DNA of 8,322 bases from JBDTMC01 sp039934475 (GCA_039934475.1 JBDTMC010000357.1:1-8322), one strand, 5' to 3'. Counted from the stretch's first letter, positions 1-6,860 are shown. The notes: generated from the letters alone by a model not told the origin. Program-made: numbers and translations.

Positions 1-482
1 TCCCCGCGCGAGACTATTACTTCCTGGCCGGCCGCCAGTTCATTCAGCGCCAGCCACACGGCTGCCGCGTTGTTGTTGACCACGATGCCGGGCTTGCCCA
101 GCAACCGCAACAGGAGCGGCGCGATATGCGCATCGCGCTTGCCACGCCGTCCGGTGGTGAGATCGTATTCCAGGTTCGAGTAACCGGGAATGGCCTGCCG
201 CGCACCCAGCGGCGCGCGCCCCAGATTGGTATGAAGAATCACACCCGTCGCGTTGATCACCCGCTGCAGCGAAGGCGCCAACAGTCTCCGCAAGCTGTGT
301 CGCGCCAGCACCTCGGGCGCCGGCGCATCCGCCGCTCCTTCGCGCAACCGCGTGCGGATCGCGGCGATGGCGGCCCGCACTTCGTCGTTGATCACGCGGC
401 GCGGCACGGCCGGGTATTCTGGCGCCAGCAGCGCCGCCAGTTCTTCTACCGACGGAAGTTCACGCAACAGAGATTCGTTCAC
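1..482 (-). CDS. selA: L-seryl-tRNA(Sec) selenium transferase (selenocysteine synthase), C-terminus cut by the window edge
   Basis: SelA is a cytoplasmic PLP enzyme that converts seryl-tRNA(Sec) to selenocysteyl-tRNA(Sec) using selenophosphate. Translating the minus strand from GTG at 482 gives 160 residues with no stop before position 1. The N-terminal domain begins with LLRELPSVEELAALL (about residues 5-19), typical of true SelA and usually absent from shorter SelA-like PLP proteins. The catalytic-domain start follows: RVINATGVILHTNLGRAPL (74-92), YSNLEYDLTTGRRGKRD (101-117), VVNNNAAAVWLALNELA (134-150) and EVIVSRG (154-160). The PLP lysine lies outside the window. GTG is chosen because it sits 2 nt after the deacetylase stop and begins exactly at the family N-terminus. 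No good Shine-Dalgarno is visible, so translational coupling to the upstream gene is likely. Only about a third of the protein is seen, so its intactness is unknown. Confidence 0.93.
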   Translation of the reverse strand, partial: MNESLLRELPSVEELAALLAPEYPAVPRRVINDEVRAAIAAIRTRLREGAADAPAPEVLARHSLRRLLAPSLQRVINATGVILHTNLGRAPLGARQAIPGYSNLEYDLTTGRRGKRDAHIAPLLLRLLGKPGIVVNNNAAAVWLALNELAAGQEVIVSRG

Positions 483-484
483 AG

Positions 485-1342
485 TTAATGGAGCATCGGG
501 AACAGACGGCGCAGGTCCGCATCGTTAGGCTGCTTGCCATATTCGCAGACCTCGAAGGCTTCATAGGAGTCTACTTTCGCGGCGCGCTCCTTGCCATACC
601 ACTTATCGAGCGAGGCCCGGACGGCGCCATCCACGGTGCGCTGCCGCCGATTGCGCAACCAGTTCTTGCGCTCTGCCGGGTCCTTAGGAACCTGGTCGAA
701 TTCGCCATCCACCCAAGGCAGCCACTCATAGAACTGCGACACATGCGCGTCCAGTGCGCTCAGCTTCTTTTCGTAGACGCTACCGATGTCGATGGCGACG
801 TCGGGCCGGAACGGCGCGGGCTTCTGGAAGTGGTCCTCGTAGTAGAGGAACACCGGGTTCTTCTTCAGCGCCGGAGTATCGGGAGTCACGTTGGGTACCA
901 CCACCATGTAGGCGGCATCCTGCACCAACACGCCCGTGTACCGGTGATCGGGATGATAGTCGTTGGGCCGCGGTGCGATTACGATGTCGGCGTTCCACTC
1001 GCGGATCTTGCGGATGATCTGAAAGCGCACTTCGAGCGTCGGGAGCAGTTCGCCGTCGTGGTTGTCGAGTACATCATATTCGATGCCGAGTCGGCGTCCC
1101 GACTCCTGCGCCTCGGCGCGCCGGCGATGGGCCAGTGCTCCACCGCCCTCCGTTTGATGGCCGGCATCGCCGTTGGTGACGGAGACGAACTTCACTTTGT
1201 GCCCCATGCCCGCGAACAAAGCGGCGGTTCCGCCAGCGCCCAGGTCACAATCGTCCGGATGCGCACCGAAGGCAATCACACGAAGCGGCTGAGCAGCAGC
1301 CGTAGCCGCGCAAAGCAAGCAGGCAAGAAGTAGGGTCCTCAT
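485..1342 (-). CDS. Exported PIG-L/LmbE family deacetylase
   Basis: A 285-residue member of the PIG-L/LmbE family (PF02585), zinc-dependent enzymes that typically remove acetyl groups from N-acetylglucosaminyl substrates. Residues 1-17 form a Sec signal peptide (MRTLLLACLLCAATAAA, likely cut before Q18), so it probably acts outside the cytoplasm. The zinc motif AHPDD lies at 27-31 (H28, D31 ligands; D30 the usual general base). The second metal motif HPDH is at 130-133, with H133 as third ligand. The start at 1342 was preferred over one seven codons upstream: its ATG overlaps the TGA of the oxidoreductase (ATGA) and it gives a cleaner signal peptide. The stop is 2 nt before selA. The true substrate cannot be read from sequence; family members act on mycothiol or bacillithiol precursors, GPI-type glycans or antibiotic intermediates. 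Signal peptide and sugar-enzyme neighbours favour an extracytoplasmic glycan or glycoside. Confidence 0.9.
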   Translation of the reverse strand: MRTLLLACLLCAATAAAQPLRVIAFGAHPDDCDLGAGGTAALFAGMGHKVKFVSVTNGDAGHQTEGGGALAHRRRAEAQESGRRLGIEYDVLDNHDGELLPTLEVRFQIIRKIREWNADIVIAPRPNDYHPDHRYTGVLVQDAAYMVVVPNVTPDTPALKKNPVFLYYEDHFQKPAPFRPDVAIDIGSVYEKKLSALDAHVSQFYEWLPWVDGEFDQVPKDPAERKNWLRNRRQRTVDGAVRASLDKWYGKERAAKVDSYEAFEVCEYGKQPNDADLRRLFPMLH

Positions 1343-2484
1343 GCGCCGTAGAGCCCTTTCCACGTGGTTTCCTTGCCCGTATAGATGGCGGTGCGCCCGA
1401 GGATCGCAAACATCGTGCTGATGGCGCTGCGTTCCGCGACGTTCTCCACCACGCCGGTGGAAATGTTATTCAGCCAGTGTTCCAGCGCGTCGTAAGTGAT
1501 GTCCCGTTTCGATTCGATCGTCTCCTGATCCTTCGGAGCCTTGATGTGCGTCATGCTCTTGCGCGACGTCAGAAGTGTGCCCTTGGTCCCCGTGAACTCT
1601 TCGCCCACATGCTGGTAGCCTGGCGGCGTCAACTGGTTGGCCTCGAAGTTGACGTGGATCCCATTCGGAAATTCGAAGACCAGGCTGAGGTTGTCCATGA
1701 TCTCCATCGACGTGCGAATCTTCGTCCCCCCCAAGCCTACAGCGCGTATCGGAGTAGCGTTCAGGAACCAATGCAGAACGTCGAAGTTGTGGCAATCCTG
1801 TTCCACGATGAAGTCGCCGGAGAGGTCTTTGTAGCAGAACCAATTGCGCAGCCTGTCTACGCTCGGATCGGGATACGAGACGCGCTTAAAGGGATCGCCG
1901 GAGATCCAGAAGGCGCGCGCTACGGAGATGCTTCCGATCTGGCCTTCCTGGAGGCGCTTATAGGCTTCCAGGTATACCGGGCCGTAACGCTGCTGGAAAC
2001 CGACCATTACATTCTTCGTGGGGTCCGCCTTCTTCGCTGCTTTGATCACGCGCTGGCAGCCTGCGGCGTCCACGCCCATGGGTTTCTCGCAGTACACATG
2101 CTTCTTTGCGTCGATCGCGGCTTCCAGCATGCGCGGATGTTCGAACGGCGGTGTGGCGATGATTACGGCATCGACAGGCGAGGCGAGCAGCTTCTCGAAA
2201 TCGTTGAACTTCGCCGGATTCTCCACGCGGATCTTCTGCATGCCCAACTCGATGCGATCGTCGAACTTGTCGCACAGCGCGGTGATATGTGCGCGCGGAT
2301 CCGTGTGTACGAAGGCCGCATCATACGAACCGCGGTTGCCGGTGCCGATGAGGCCAACGCTGATCTTGGAGTTGGCCTGTGAGCCGCGCACCGACTCGGG
2401 CTTGACGATCGTGAATGCGGTCGCGGCCACGGCGCCGCCTTTTTGCAAAAGATCTCTGCGGGATACGGTAGGATTGCCGTCCAT
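1339..2484 (-). CDS. Tat-exported Gfo/Idh/MocA family oxidoreductase
   Basis: A 381-residue NAD(P)-dependent sugar or inositol dehydrogenase-like protein. A twin-arginine signal (SRRDLLQK, residues 8-15, then GGAVAATAFTIV) suggests export in folded form with cofactor bound. The Rossmann motif GLIGTGNRG is at 44-52. The family EKP motif is at 133-135 (YCEKPMG), and likely active-site residues lie in EQDCHNFDVLHW (228-239). The C-terminal Gfo/Idh/MocA domain is present to the end (GLYGA). The ATG at 2484 is favoured over a TTG eight codons upstream (2508): it has AGGAG at 2500-2496 and puts the Tat motif close to the N-terminus. It overlaps the deacetylase start by 4 nt. The GH109 glycosidase subgroup was considered, but the YPTHG-type motif I associate with it is absent. 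The substrate is unknown; related exported members are abundant in Acidobacteria and Planctomycetes. Confidence 0.9.
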   Translation of the reverse strand: MDGNPTVSRRDLLQKGGAVAATAFTIVKPESVRGSQANSKISVGLIGTGNRGSYDAAFVHTDPRAHITALCDKFDDRIELGMQKIRVENPAKFNDFEKLLASPVDAVIIATPPFEHPRMLEAAIDAKKHVYCEKPMGVDAAGCQRVIKAAKKADPTKNVMVGFQQRYGPVYLEAYKRLQEGQIGSISVARAFWISGDPFKRVSYPDPSVDRLRNWFCYKDLSGDFIVEQDCHNFDVLHWFLNATPIRAVGLGGTKIRTSMEIMDNLSLVFEFPNGIHVNFEANQLTPPGYQHVGEEFTGTKGTLLTSRKSMTHIKAPKDQETIESKRDITYDALEHWLNNISTGVVENVAERSAISTMFAILGRTAIYTGKETTWKGLYGA

Positions 2485-2495
2485 GAAAATAAAAG

Positions 2496-2513
2496 CTCCT
2501 GGCCGCAATTATA
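2496..2513 (-). promoter_or_regulatory. Possible internal promoter -10 box and ribosome binding site for the oxidoreductase gene
   Basis: On the minus strand, the 35-nt gap after the flippase stop holds a perfect TATAAT (2513-2508), then AGGAG (2500-2496) 11 nt before the ATG at 2484. No convincing -35 is seen at 16-18 nt spacing inside the flippase 3' end. A start site just after the -10 would also leave only a very short leader. The ribosome binding site is well supported. The promoter is suggestive only, and the gene may simply be read from upstream. Confidence 0.35.
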
Positions 2514-2519
2514 TGCCAG

Positions 2520-3545
2520 TTACTTCGTCGGAACAGGCGGATGCGCCTGCTCCATGTGCGTGTGGGCGTGGCGTTGAATCTCCGCGAGCTTAAGGCCCGT
2601 GGCGGCGAGAGCGATGGTTCCTGCCAGCAGCAGTGGCACTGTGATGAGGAAGAACATGATGCCCGACAGGCCGACCGCGGTTTGCCGGTCGATACCCACC
2701 AGCGTAAGACCCATCACGGCGAAGAAATTGAAGATCCCGATGTTTCCCGGAGGGCCGGGCACGATGGTACCTAACCGAAGGACCACCATAACGGCCGCCG
2801 CTTCCATGACGGTGGTGTCTTCCCCGTAGCCCCGGATAATGGCGTAAATGGGTACGATCTGCGACGCCATGTACAACAGGCTGACGCCGAACGAGTAGTA
2901 CAGGTACGGGGAGCGCCCGATGTCGTGTAACCCGTCGATCAAGAGATGAAACCTCTCGGTCCAGCGGCCGCCGGTGGCGATATGCCGGCCGCTCTTGTGA
3001 ATGACAGCGAAAGCTAGCAGGACGGCGAGCAGCACCACCATGCCAGTGAGGATCTGTGCGCCAATCACAAGCTTCTCTGGCAAGTCGATGAACAGCGTGG
3101 TGATGCCGAACCCAAGCATCAGCCAGATGCCGTCCATAAGGCGCTCAATGACCGCGGAGGAGATGGTGAGGCTCAGTGGCAGGTGGTTCCACTGCGACTG
3201 TAGATAAATGCGAATGGCTTCACCGCTGCGCAGTGGCAGCGCTTCATTGGCGAAGAGCCCGATATAGATGGCGCGCACCGTGCGCCACAGAGGCACTTTG
3301 GCAAAAGGCCGCAACAGCAGGTTCCAGCGCCATGCCTGGCACACATACACGCCGATGTCGCACCCGATCGCCAGGAACAGCCAGCCCCAGTGCATATGCA
3401 TCAGCCGGGGCACTTCGCTCTTCCAATCGAAGTCGCGATAGACCCATATGAGGCAGGCCGCTGAGAGGGCGTAAACTACCGCCGGACCAAGCCAGGGAGG
3501 AATGTATCCGCGAAAACCTGAGAGCGGGCTGCCGTCCTTCTGCAC
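2520..3545 (-). CDS. Flippase-like integral membrane protein (LPG synthase TM / UPF0104 family)
   Basis: A 341-residue polytopic membrane protein of the YbhN/AglD/MprF-N-terminal superfamily (PF03706). Hydrophobic stretches lie at about 17-36, 53-71, 88-104, 125-150, 161-182, 213-236, 245-263, 268-285 and 290-316. Family marks are NEALPLRSGEAIR (100-112), ERLMD (134-138) and PGPPGNIGIFNFF (263-275). The tail is short, cytoplasmic-looking and histidine-containing. No C-terminal aminoacyltransferase domain is present, so this is the stand-alone membrane domain and not MprF. The start is GTG at 3545, preceded by GGAGG only 3 nt away, which is a short spacing. The next in-frame ATG (codon 49) would remove the first membrane segment. 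It heads the operon with the oxidoreductase, deacetylase and selA. Relatives are proposed to move or help modify lipids and lipid-linked sugars; the actual substrate here is unknown. Confidence 0.85.
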   Translation of the reverse strand: MQKDGSPLSGFRGYIPPWLGPAVVYALSAACLIWVYRDFDWKSEVPRLMHMHWGWLFLAIGCDIGVYVCQAWRWNLLLRPFAKVPLWRTVRAIYIGLFANEALPLRSGEAIRIYLQSQWNHLPLSLTISSAVIERLMDGIWLMLGFGITTLFIDLPEKLVIGAQILTGMVVLLAVLLAFAVIHKSGRHIATGGRWTERFHLLIDGLHDIGRSPYLYYSFGVSLLYMASQIVPIYAIIRGYGEDTTVMEAAAVMVVLRLGTIVPGPPGNIGIFNFFAVMGLTLVGIDRQTAVGLSGIMFFLITVPLLLAGTIALAATGLKLAEIQRHAHTHMEQAHPPVPTK

Positions 3546-3628
3546 CGACCTCCATCATAGAATGCCGCTGTCCGCACCGCACGTCAACGTTCCGTGACTA
3601 CCCGCCGTGGTACCATCGGCGAACTGCA
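3546..3628. promoter_or_regulatory. Divergent intergenic region between the flippase operon and the acyltransferase
   Basis: This 83-nt gap must carry control signals for two genes read in opposite directions. On the minus strand a good -35-like TTGACG lies at 3587-3582, with a weak CATTCT at 17-nt spacing (3564-3559). A better -10-like TATGAT (3559-3554) is too far away at 22 nt. On the plus strand only weak matches such as TACCAT (3611-3616) are seen. No operator-like inverted repeat stands out. Promoter function is inferred mainly from gene orientation. Confidence 0.35.
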
Positions 3629-4708
3629 ATGACCGCCAGGCTGACTTCGCTCGACGCCTTCCGAGGCTTCACCATTGCCGCCATGATGCTGGTGAATAAT
3701 CCTGGCGACGGCGCGCACACGTATGCGCCTCTGGAACACGCGGATTGGAATGGGTGGACGTTCACGGATCTGGTTTTCCCCTTCTTCCTGTGGATTGCCG
3801 GCGTGGCCATGACTCTGTCGTTCGCCAGGCGCGTGGAGCAAGGCGGTAAGCGGCGTGATCTGTTCCTCCATACCCTACGCCGGGCGGCGCTGATCTTCCT
3901 CATCGGCTTCCTGCTGAACCTGATCCCACGCTTTGATTTCGCGCACGTCCGTATCCCGGGAGTGCTGCAGAGAATTGCCATTTGCTACCTGCTCGCGGCG
4001 GTGATCTTCCTGCTCACCGGATTGCGCGGACAGATCATCGCGGCGGGCTGCCTGCTGGCTGGTTATTGGATACTGATGACGCTGGTACCCGTGCCGGGGT
4101 ACGGCCCGGGCGTTCTGGAGAAGCAGGGCAACTTCGCGCAGTACATTGATGGGATGGTGCTCTCCGGCCACATGTGGGTATCGACGAAGACATGGGATCC
4201 GGAGGGCATCGTCAGCACCCTCCCCGCGATTGCCACCGTGCTGTTCGGCATTTTTGCCGGCCACATCCTGCGGGCTCGCCAGACCGCGGCGGAAAAGACG
4301 GCGTGGCTCTTTACTCTTGGCACGGCGCTGCTGCTAGCTGGAGCCGTGTTGAGCCCGCTGCTGCCCATCAACAAGGGCCTCTGGACCTCGACGTTTTCCC
4401 TCTTCATGGCGGGCATGGCGAGCACGGCCTTCGCGGTTTGCTACTGGCTGATCGATGTCCAGGGTTGGAAGCGGTGGGCGCGCCCCCTGGTGATCTACGG
4501 GATGAACCCGATCGTCGTCTTCGCAGGCGCGGGTTTGCTGGGCAAAACCCTGGCCATGACCGGCGCCGGCCACGCCATCTTCCGCACGGTCTACCAGCCT
4601 TTTCCCGACCCCTACATCGCTTCGCTGTTGTATGCATTGACGATTGTGGCGCTCTTCTTCGGCCTGTCCTGGTTCTTGTACAAGCGAAACTGGATTGTCC
4701 GCCTCTAG
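3629..4708 (+). CDS. HGSNAT-like transmembrane acyltransferase (COG4299 / DUF5009)
   Basis: A 359-residue multi-pass membrane protein related to heparan-alpha-glucosaminide N-acetyltransferase, which carries an acetyl group from cytoplasmic acetyl-CoA across the membrane to a terminal glucosamine. Family signatures are SLDAFRGFTIAAMMLVNNPG (7-26), the EHADWNGWTFTDLVFPFFL block (36-54, with H37 as the likely acetyl-accepting histidine by analogy with HGSNAT), RIPGVLQRIA (108-117) and NKGLWTSTFSLFMAG (248-262). About ten hydrophobic segments fill the rest, and the length is normal for bacterial members. The ATG at 3629 fits the family N-terminus exactly, although no strong Shine-Dalgarno precedes it. 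The gene is single, divergent from the flippase operon and followed by tRNA-Asp. Bacterial substrates are mostly uncharacterised; an exposed amino sugar is the family-based guess. Confidence 0.88.
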   Translation: MTARLTSLDAFRGFTIAAMMLVNNPGDGAHTYAPLEHADWNGWTFTDLVFPFFLWIAGVAMTLSFARRVEQGGKRRDLFLHTLRRAALIFLIGFLLNLIPRFDFAHVRIPGVLQRIAICYLLAAVIFLLTGLRGQIIAAGCLLAGYWILMTLVPVPGYGPGVLEKQGNFAQYIDGMVLSGHMWVSTKTWDPEGIVSTLPAIATVLFGIFAGHILRARQTAAEKTAWLFTLGTALLLAGAVLSPLLPINKGLWTSTFSLFMAGMASTAFAVCYWLIDVQGWKRWARPLVIYGMNPIVVFAGAGLLGKTLAMTGAGHAIFRTVYQPFPDPYIASLLYALTIVALFFGLSWFLYKRNWIVRL

Positions 4709-4719
4709 CGTGCTATATT
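4691..4719 (+). promoter_or_regulatory. Possible promoter for tRNA-Asp
   Basis: TATATT (4714-4719) stands 23 nt before the mature tRNA 5' end. A weak -35-like TGGATT (4691-4696) lies at 17-nt spacing inside the 3' end of the acyltransferase gene. The -10 is decent for a GC-rich genome and well placed to give a short 5' leader. The -35 is poor. Confidence 0.35.
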
Positions 4720-4742
4720 GGAAAAACCGACGTAATGAATTC

Positions 4743-4819
<77 letters not shown>

Positions 4820-4923
4820 TTCTTTTTCTTCCTTTCCGGTTCGTCCGACCCATCTTCCTTTTCCCAAGTAACTGTCGGCATCCGCTGCGTGTGTATACTA
4901 ACAAAGCTCCCAGGAGTAACAAC
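4820..4923 (+). promoter_or_regulatory. Upstream region of the GloVer-repeat gene: promoter and strong ribosome binding site
   Basis: After a T-rich run (4820-4836), a -10-like TATACT lies at 4894-4899, with a half-matching -35 (CTGTCG, 4872-4877) 16 nt upstream. A strong Shine-Dalgarno AGGAG at 4912-4916 is 7 nt before the ATG at 4924. The ribosome binding site is clear and the promoter is moderate. The start signals of the downstream gene are therefore still intact even though its frame is broken. Confidence 0.45.
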
Positions 4924-5636
4924 ATGCAGCTTTGTCCCCGGATTTTCACAGGCCGACCCTGTGCGCGTGTGGCCCTGCCGATACTAACCGCTATGTTAGC
5001 GTCCACCGGCGGGACGTTTCCCGCGTCGGCGCAGCCAATAGAAACCGTGCTCCATAACTTCGCGCCACCCTTGCGCGGATCGTCGCCAGAACTCTGATCC
5101 GGGATGCGACTGGTAACCTTTACGGGACTACCACCTCAGGCGGAGCGTCGAACGTCGGAACCATTTACAGAGTAGACTCGAGCGGTCACGAAACGGTGCT
5201 GCACAGCTTCACTGGAGCCGATGGGGGAGCGCCCTTTGCGGGCGTGATCTCCGACTCCTCCGGGAACCTGTACGGGACCACTTTCGGCGGCGGAGCGTTG
5301 GGACAAGGGGTTGTGTTCAAGCTGGATCGGACCGGCCATGAAACGGTGCTTCACAGCTTCACCGGAGGGGACGGAGCGTTCCCTTACTCCGAACTGGTTC
5401 GCGATCCGGCCGGCAACCTCTACGGGACGACTTACAACGGCGGCGCATCGGACGTGGGTGTGGTCTTCAAGCTGGATACCGGTGGCCAGGAGACCGTGCT
5501 CCACAGCTTTACCGGAGGGATCGACGGTGGTTCTTCCGAAGCACCCCTCATCCGCGACGCAGCTGGCAATCTCTACGGAACTACATCCACTGGCGGCAGC
5601 AGGTCCGGCGGTGTCGTGTTCCAGTTGAAACCTTGA
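4924..5636 (+). pseudogene. Secreted GloVer tandem-repeat protein, disrupted by a one-base frameshift
   Basis: The reading frame from ATG 4924 gives a Sec signal peptide (residues 1-36, ending FPASA before Q37), then ETVLHNFAPP, and stops at TGA 5095-5097 after 57 residues. The frame one base earlier picks up at once as TLIRDATGNLYGTTTSGG (from 5091) and runs to TGA 5634-5636. It carries the motif set of TIGR03803 GloVer repeats: xTVLHSFTG, GNLYGTT, GG and GVVFKLD. Four repeats of about 50 residues can be counted. The repeat period is 150 nt, but the first unit (5041-5189) is 149 nt, placing a single-base loss between about 5070 and 5091. Restored, the protein would have about 237 residues, short for this family and without an obvious C-terminal anchor. 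Function is unknown; such proteins are usually secreted and presumed propeller-like. A sequencing error or strain-specific mutation would look the same. Confidence 0.85.
5041..5633 (+). repeat. Four tandem GloVer coding repeats, 150-nt period
   Basis: Units begin with the GAA/GAG codon of E-T-V-L-H at 5041, 5190, 5340 and 5490, giving spacings of 149, 150 and 150 nt; the last unit is truncated after QLKP. DNA identity is high in two blocks: GAAACGGTGCTGCACAGC-like at each unit start, and AACCTCTACGGGAC-like about 65 nt into each unit. The array is a protein-coding repeat and not an intergenic one. Confidence 0.85.
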
Positions 5637-5683
5637 TGACATCTCCCGACGGCTCGCAGATAATGAACGGGAGACAAAATCGC

Positions 5684-6835
5684 ATGTTCCAATCACTACC
5701 TTCCGTGTTCCTCATAGGAATGCTGTGCGCCTCTGGCGTCGCGCTGGCGCAGGACTCCTCTTTCGACGGGCTTAATACAAGCCTCTCTAATTTGTACCGG
5801 TTATCCGACGCGAAGACGTTTTCGATCAGTCCGGAAAACCTCACGGGCGAGAAGGGAAAGGGTGGCATGGCCGTCAACGGATCGGCCTCGCGGGAGGCTC
5901 GGGAGTTGGGCCAAGGCTGGAAAGTTAACCCGTTCATCGTCATCGAACCGGGCAAGACGTTCACCCTCGGAGAGATTCAGGGTTCAGGCGCCATTCAACA
6001 TATCTGGATGACGCCTACGGGCAATTGGCGCTTCTCTACTTTTCGCATCTATTGGGACGATGAGGCTACGCCGTCCGTGGAAACTCCAGTGGGCGACTTC
6101 TTCGCCATGGGCTGGGGCAAGTACGCGCCCATTAACTCGCTGTCGGTGTGTGTGAACCCGGGCAGCGCGTTCAACTCGTATTGGCCGATGCCGTTCCGTA
6201 AGAAGGCCCGCCTGACGCTCGAAAACCTCGATAGCAAGCCGATGACGATCTACTATCAGATCGACTATACGCTTACGAAAGTGCCCGCTGACGCCGCCTA
6301 CTTCCACGCGCAGTTTCGCAGGGTCAATCCCCTGCCGTACAAGCAGGTCTACACCATCATCGAAGGAATCAAGGGCAAAGGCCAGTACGTCGGCACCTAT
6401 TTAGCCTGGGGCGTCCATAGCAATGGCTGGTGGGGCGAAGGCGAGATCAAGTTCTATCTCGACGGCGACACCCAGTTCCCGACGATCAATGGCACCGGCA
6501 CCGAAGACTACTTCTGCGGCTCCTACAACTTTGAGAACCAGGAGAAGAAACAATACGAGACCTTCACGACTGCGTACACCGGCCTGGCGCAGGTGATCAA
6601 ACCGGATGGCCTATATCAATCCCAGCAGCGTTTCGGCTTGTACCGGTGGCACATTGCGGACCCCATCCGATTCGACCGCGACCTGAAGGTGACGATTCAA
6701 GCGTTGGGATGGCGTAACGGCGGCACGTATCTGCCGCTGACCGACGATATCGCTTCGGTGGCCTTCTGGTATCAGTCGGAGCCTCACGGAGCGTATCCCA
6801 AGTTGCCGTCGAAAGAGCAGTTGGAAGTGAACTGA
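5684..6835 (+). CDS. Secreted DUF2961 protein (glycoside hydrolase family 172)
   Basis: A protein of 383 residues. DUF2961 was reclassified as GH172, whose characterised members act on fructofuranosyl or arabinofuranosyl linkages. Residues 1-22 form a Sec signal peptide ending GVALA, or similar, before QDSS. Family blocks are SGAIQHIWMTP (101-111), FRIYWDDEATPSVETPVGDFF (120-140, in two motifs), LTLEN (177-181), and GEGEIKFYLDGD (251-262) followed by INGTGTEDYFCGSYNF (268-283). The glutamates in the last two blocks (E252 or E254, and E274) match the region of the GH172 catalytic pair; exact assignment needs an alignment. ATG 5684 is chosen for GGGAG at 5669-5673, 10 nt upstream. ATG 5663 is a real alternative, since it would give a more basic signal-peptide start (MNGRQNR). 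It lies 47 nt after the broken GloVer gene, perhaps in the same transcript. The natural substrate is unknown. Confidence 0.88.
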   Translation: MFQSLPSVFLIGMLCASGVALAQDSSFDGLNTSLSNLYRLSDAKTFSISPENLTGEKGKGGMAVNGSASREARELGQGWKVNPFIVIEPGKTFTLGEIQGSGAIQHIWMTPTGNWRFSTFRIYWDDEATPSVETPVGDFFAMGWGKYAPINSLSVCVNPGSAFNSYWPMPFRKKARLTLENLDSKPMTIYYQIDYTLTKVPADAAYFHAQFRRVNPLPYKQVYTIIEGIKGKGQYVGTYLAWGVHSNGWWGEGEIKFYLDGDTQFPTINGTGTEDYFCGSYNFENQEKKQYETFTTAYTGLAQVIKPDGLYQSQQRFGLYRWHIADPIRFDRDLKVTIQALGWRNGGTYLPLTDDIASVAFWYQSEPHGAYPKLPSKEQLEVN

Positions 6836-6860
6836 AGCACTACTCAACGGCCATGGTGAC

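Noticed and set aside
126..528. Two overlapping plus-strand open frames at the left edge
   Set aside because: The minus strand here encodes the N-terminal part of SelA with several family motifs, so the plus frames are arginine-rich shadows.
488..1333. Long plus-strand open frame of 281 codons opposite the deacetylase gene
   Set aside because: It mirrors the codon bias of the minus-strand LmbE gene, which has clear zinc motifs and a signal peptide. The antisense protein has no recognisable motif, and no ribosome binding site supports it.
1477..2382. Plus-strand open frame of 301 codons opposite the oxidoreductase gene
   Set aside because: A shadow of a well-supported Gfo/Idh/MocA gene; long antisense frames are expected in GC-rich coding DNA.
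5095..5097. TGA in the GloVer gene read as selenocysteine, given selA nearby
   Set aside because: Reading through the TGA stays in the wrong frame and yields no repeat motif. The repeats resume only after a one-base shift.
5041..5633. Regularly spaced repeats as a CRISPR array or satellite
   Set aside because: The period is 150 nt, the whole unit is coding, and the translated repeats match the GloVer family.
5136..5696. Minus-strand open frame of 186 codons opposite the GloVer repeats
   Set aside because: Its apparent internal repeats are only the reverse complement of the coding repeats; the plus strand has the family motifs.
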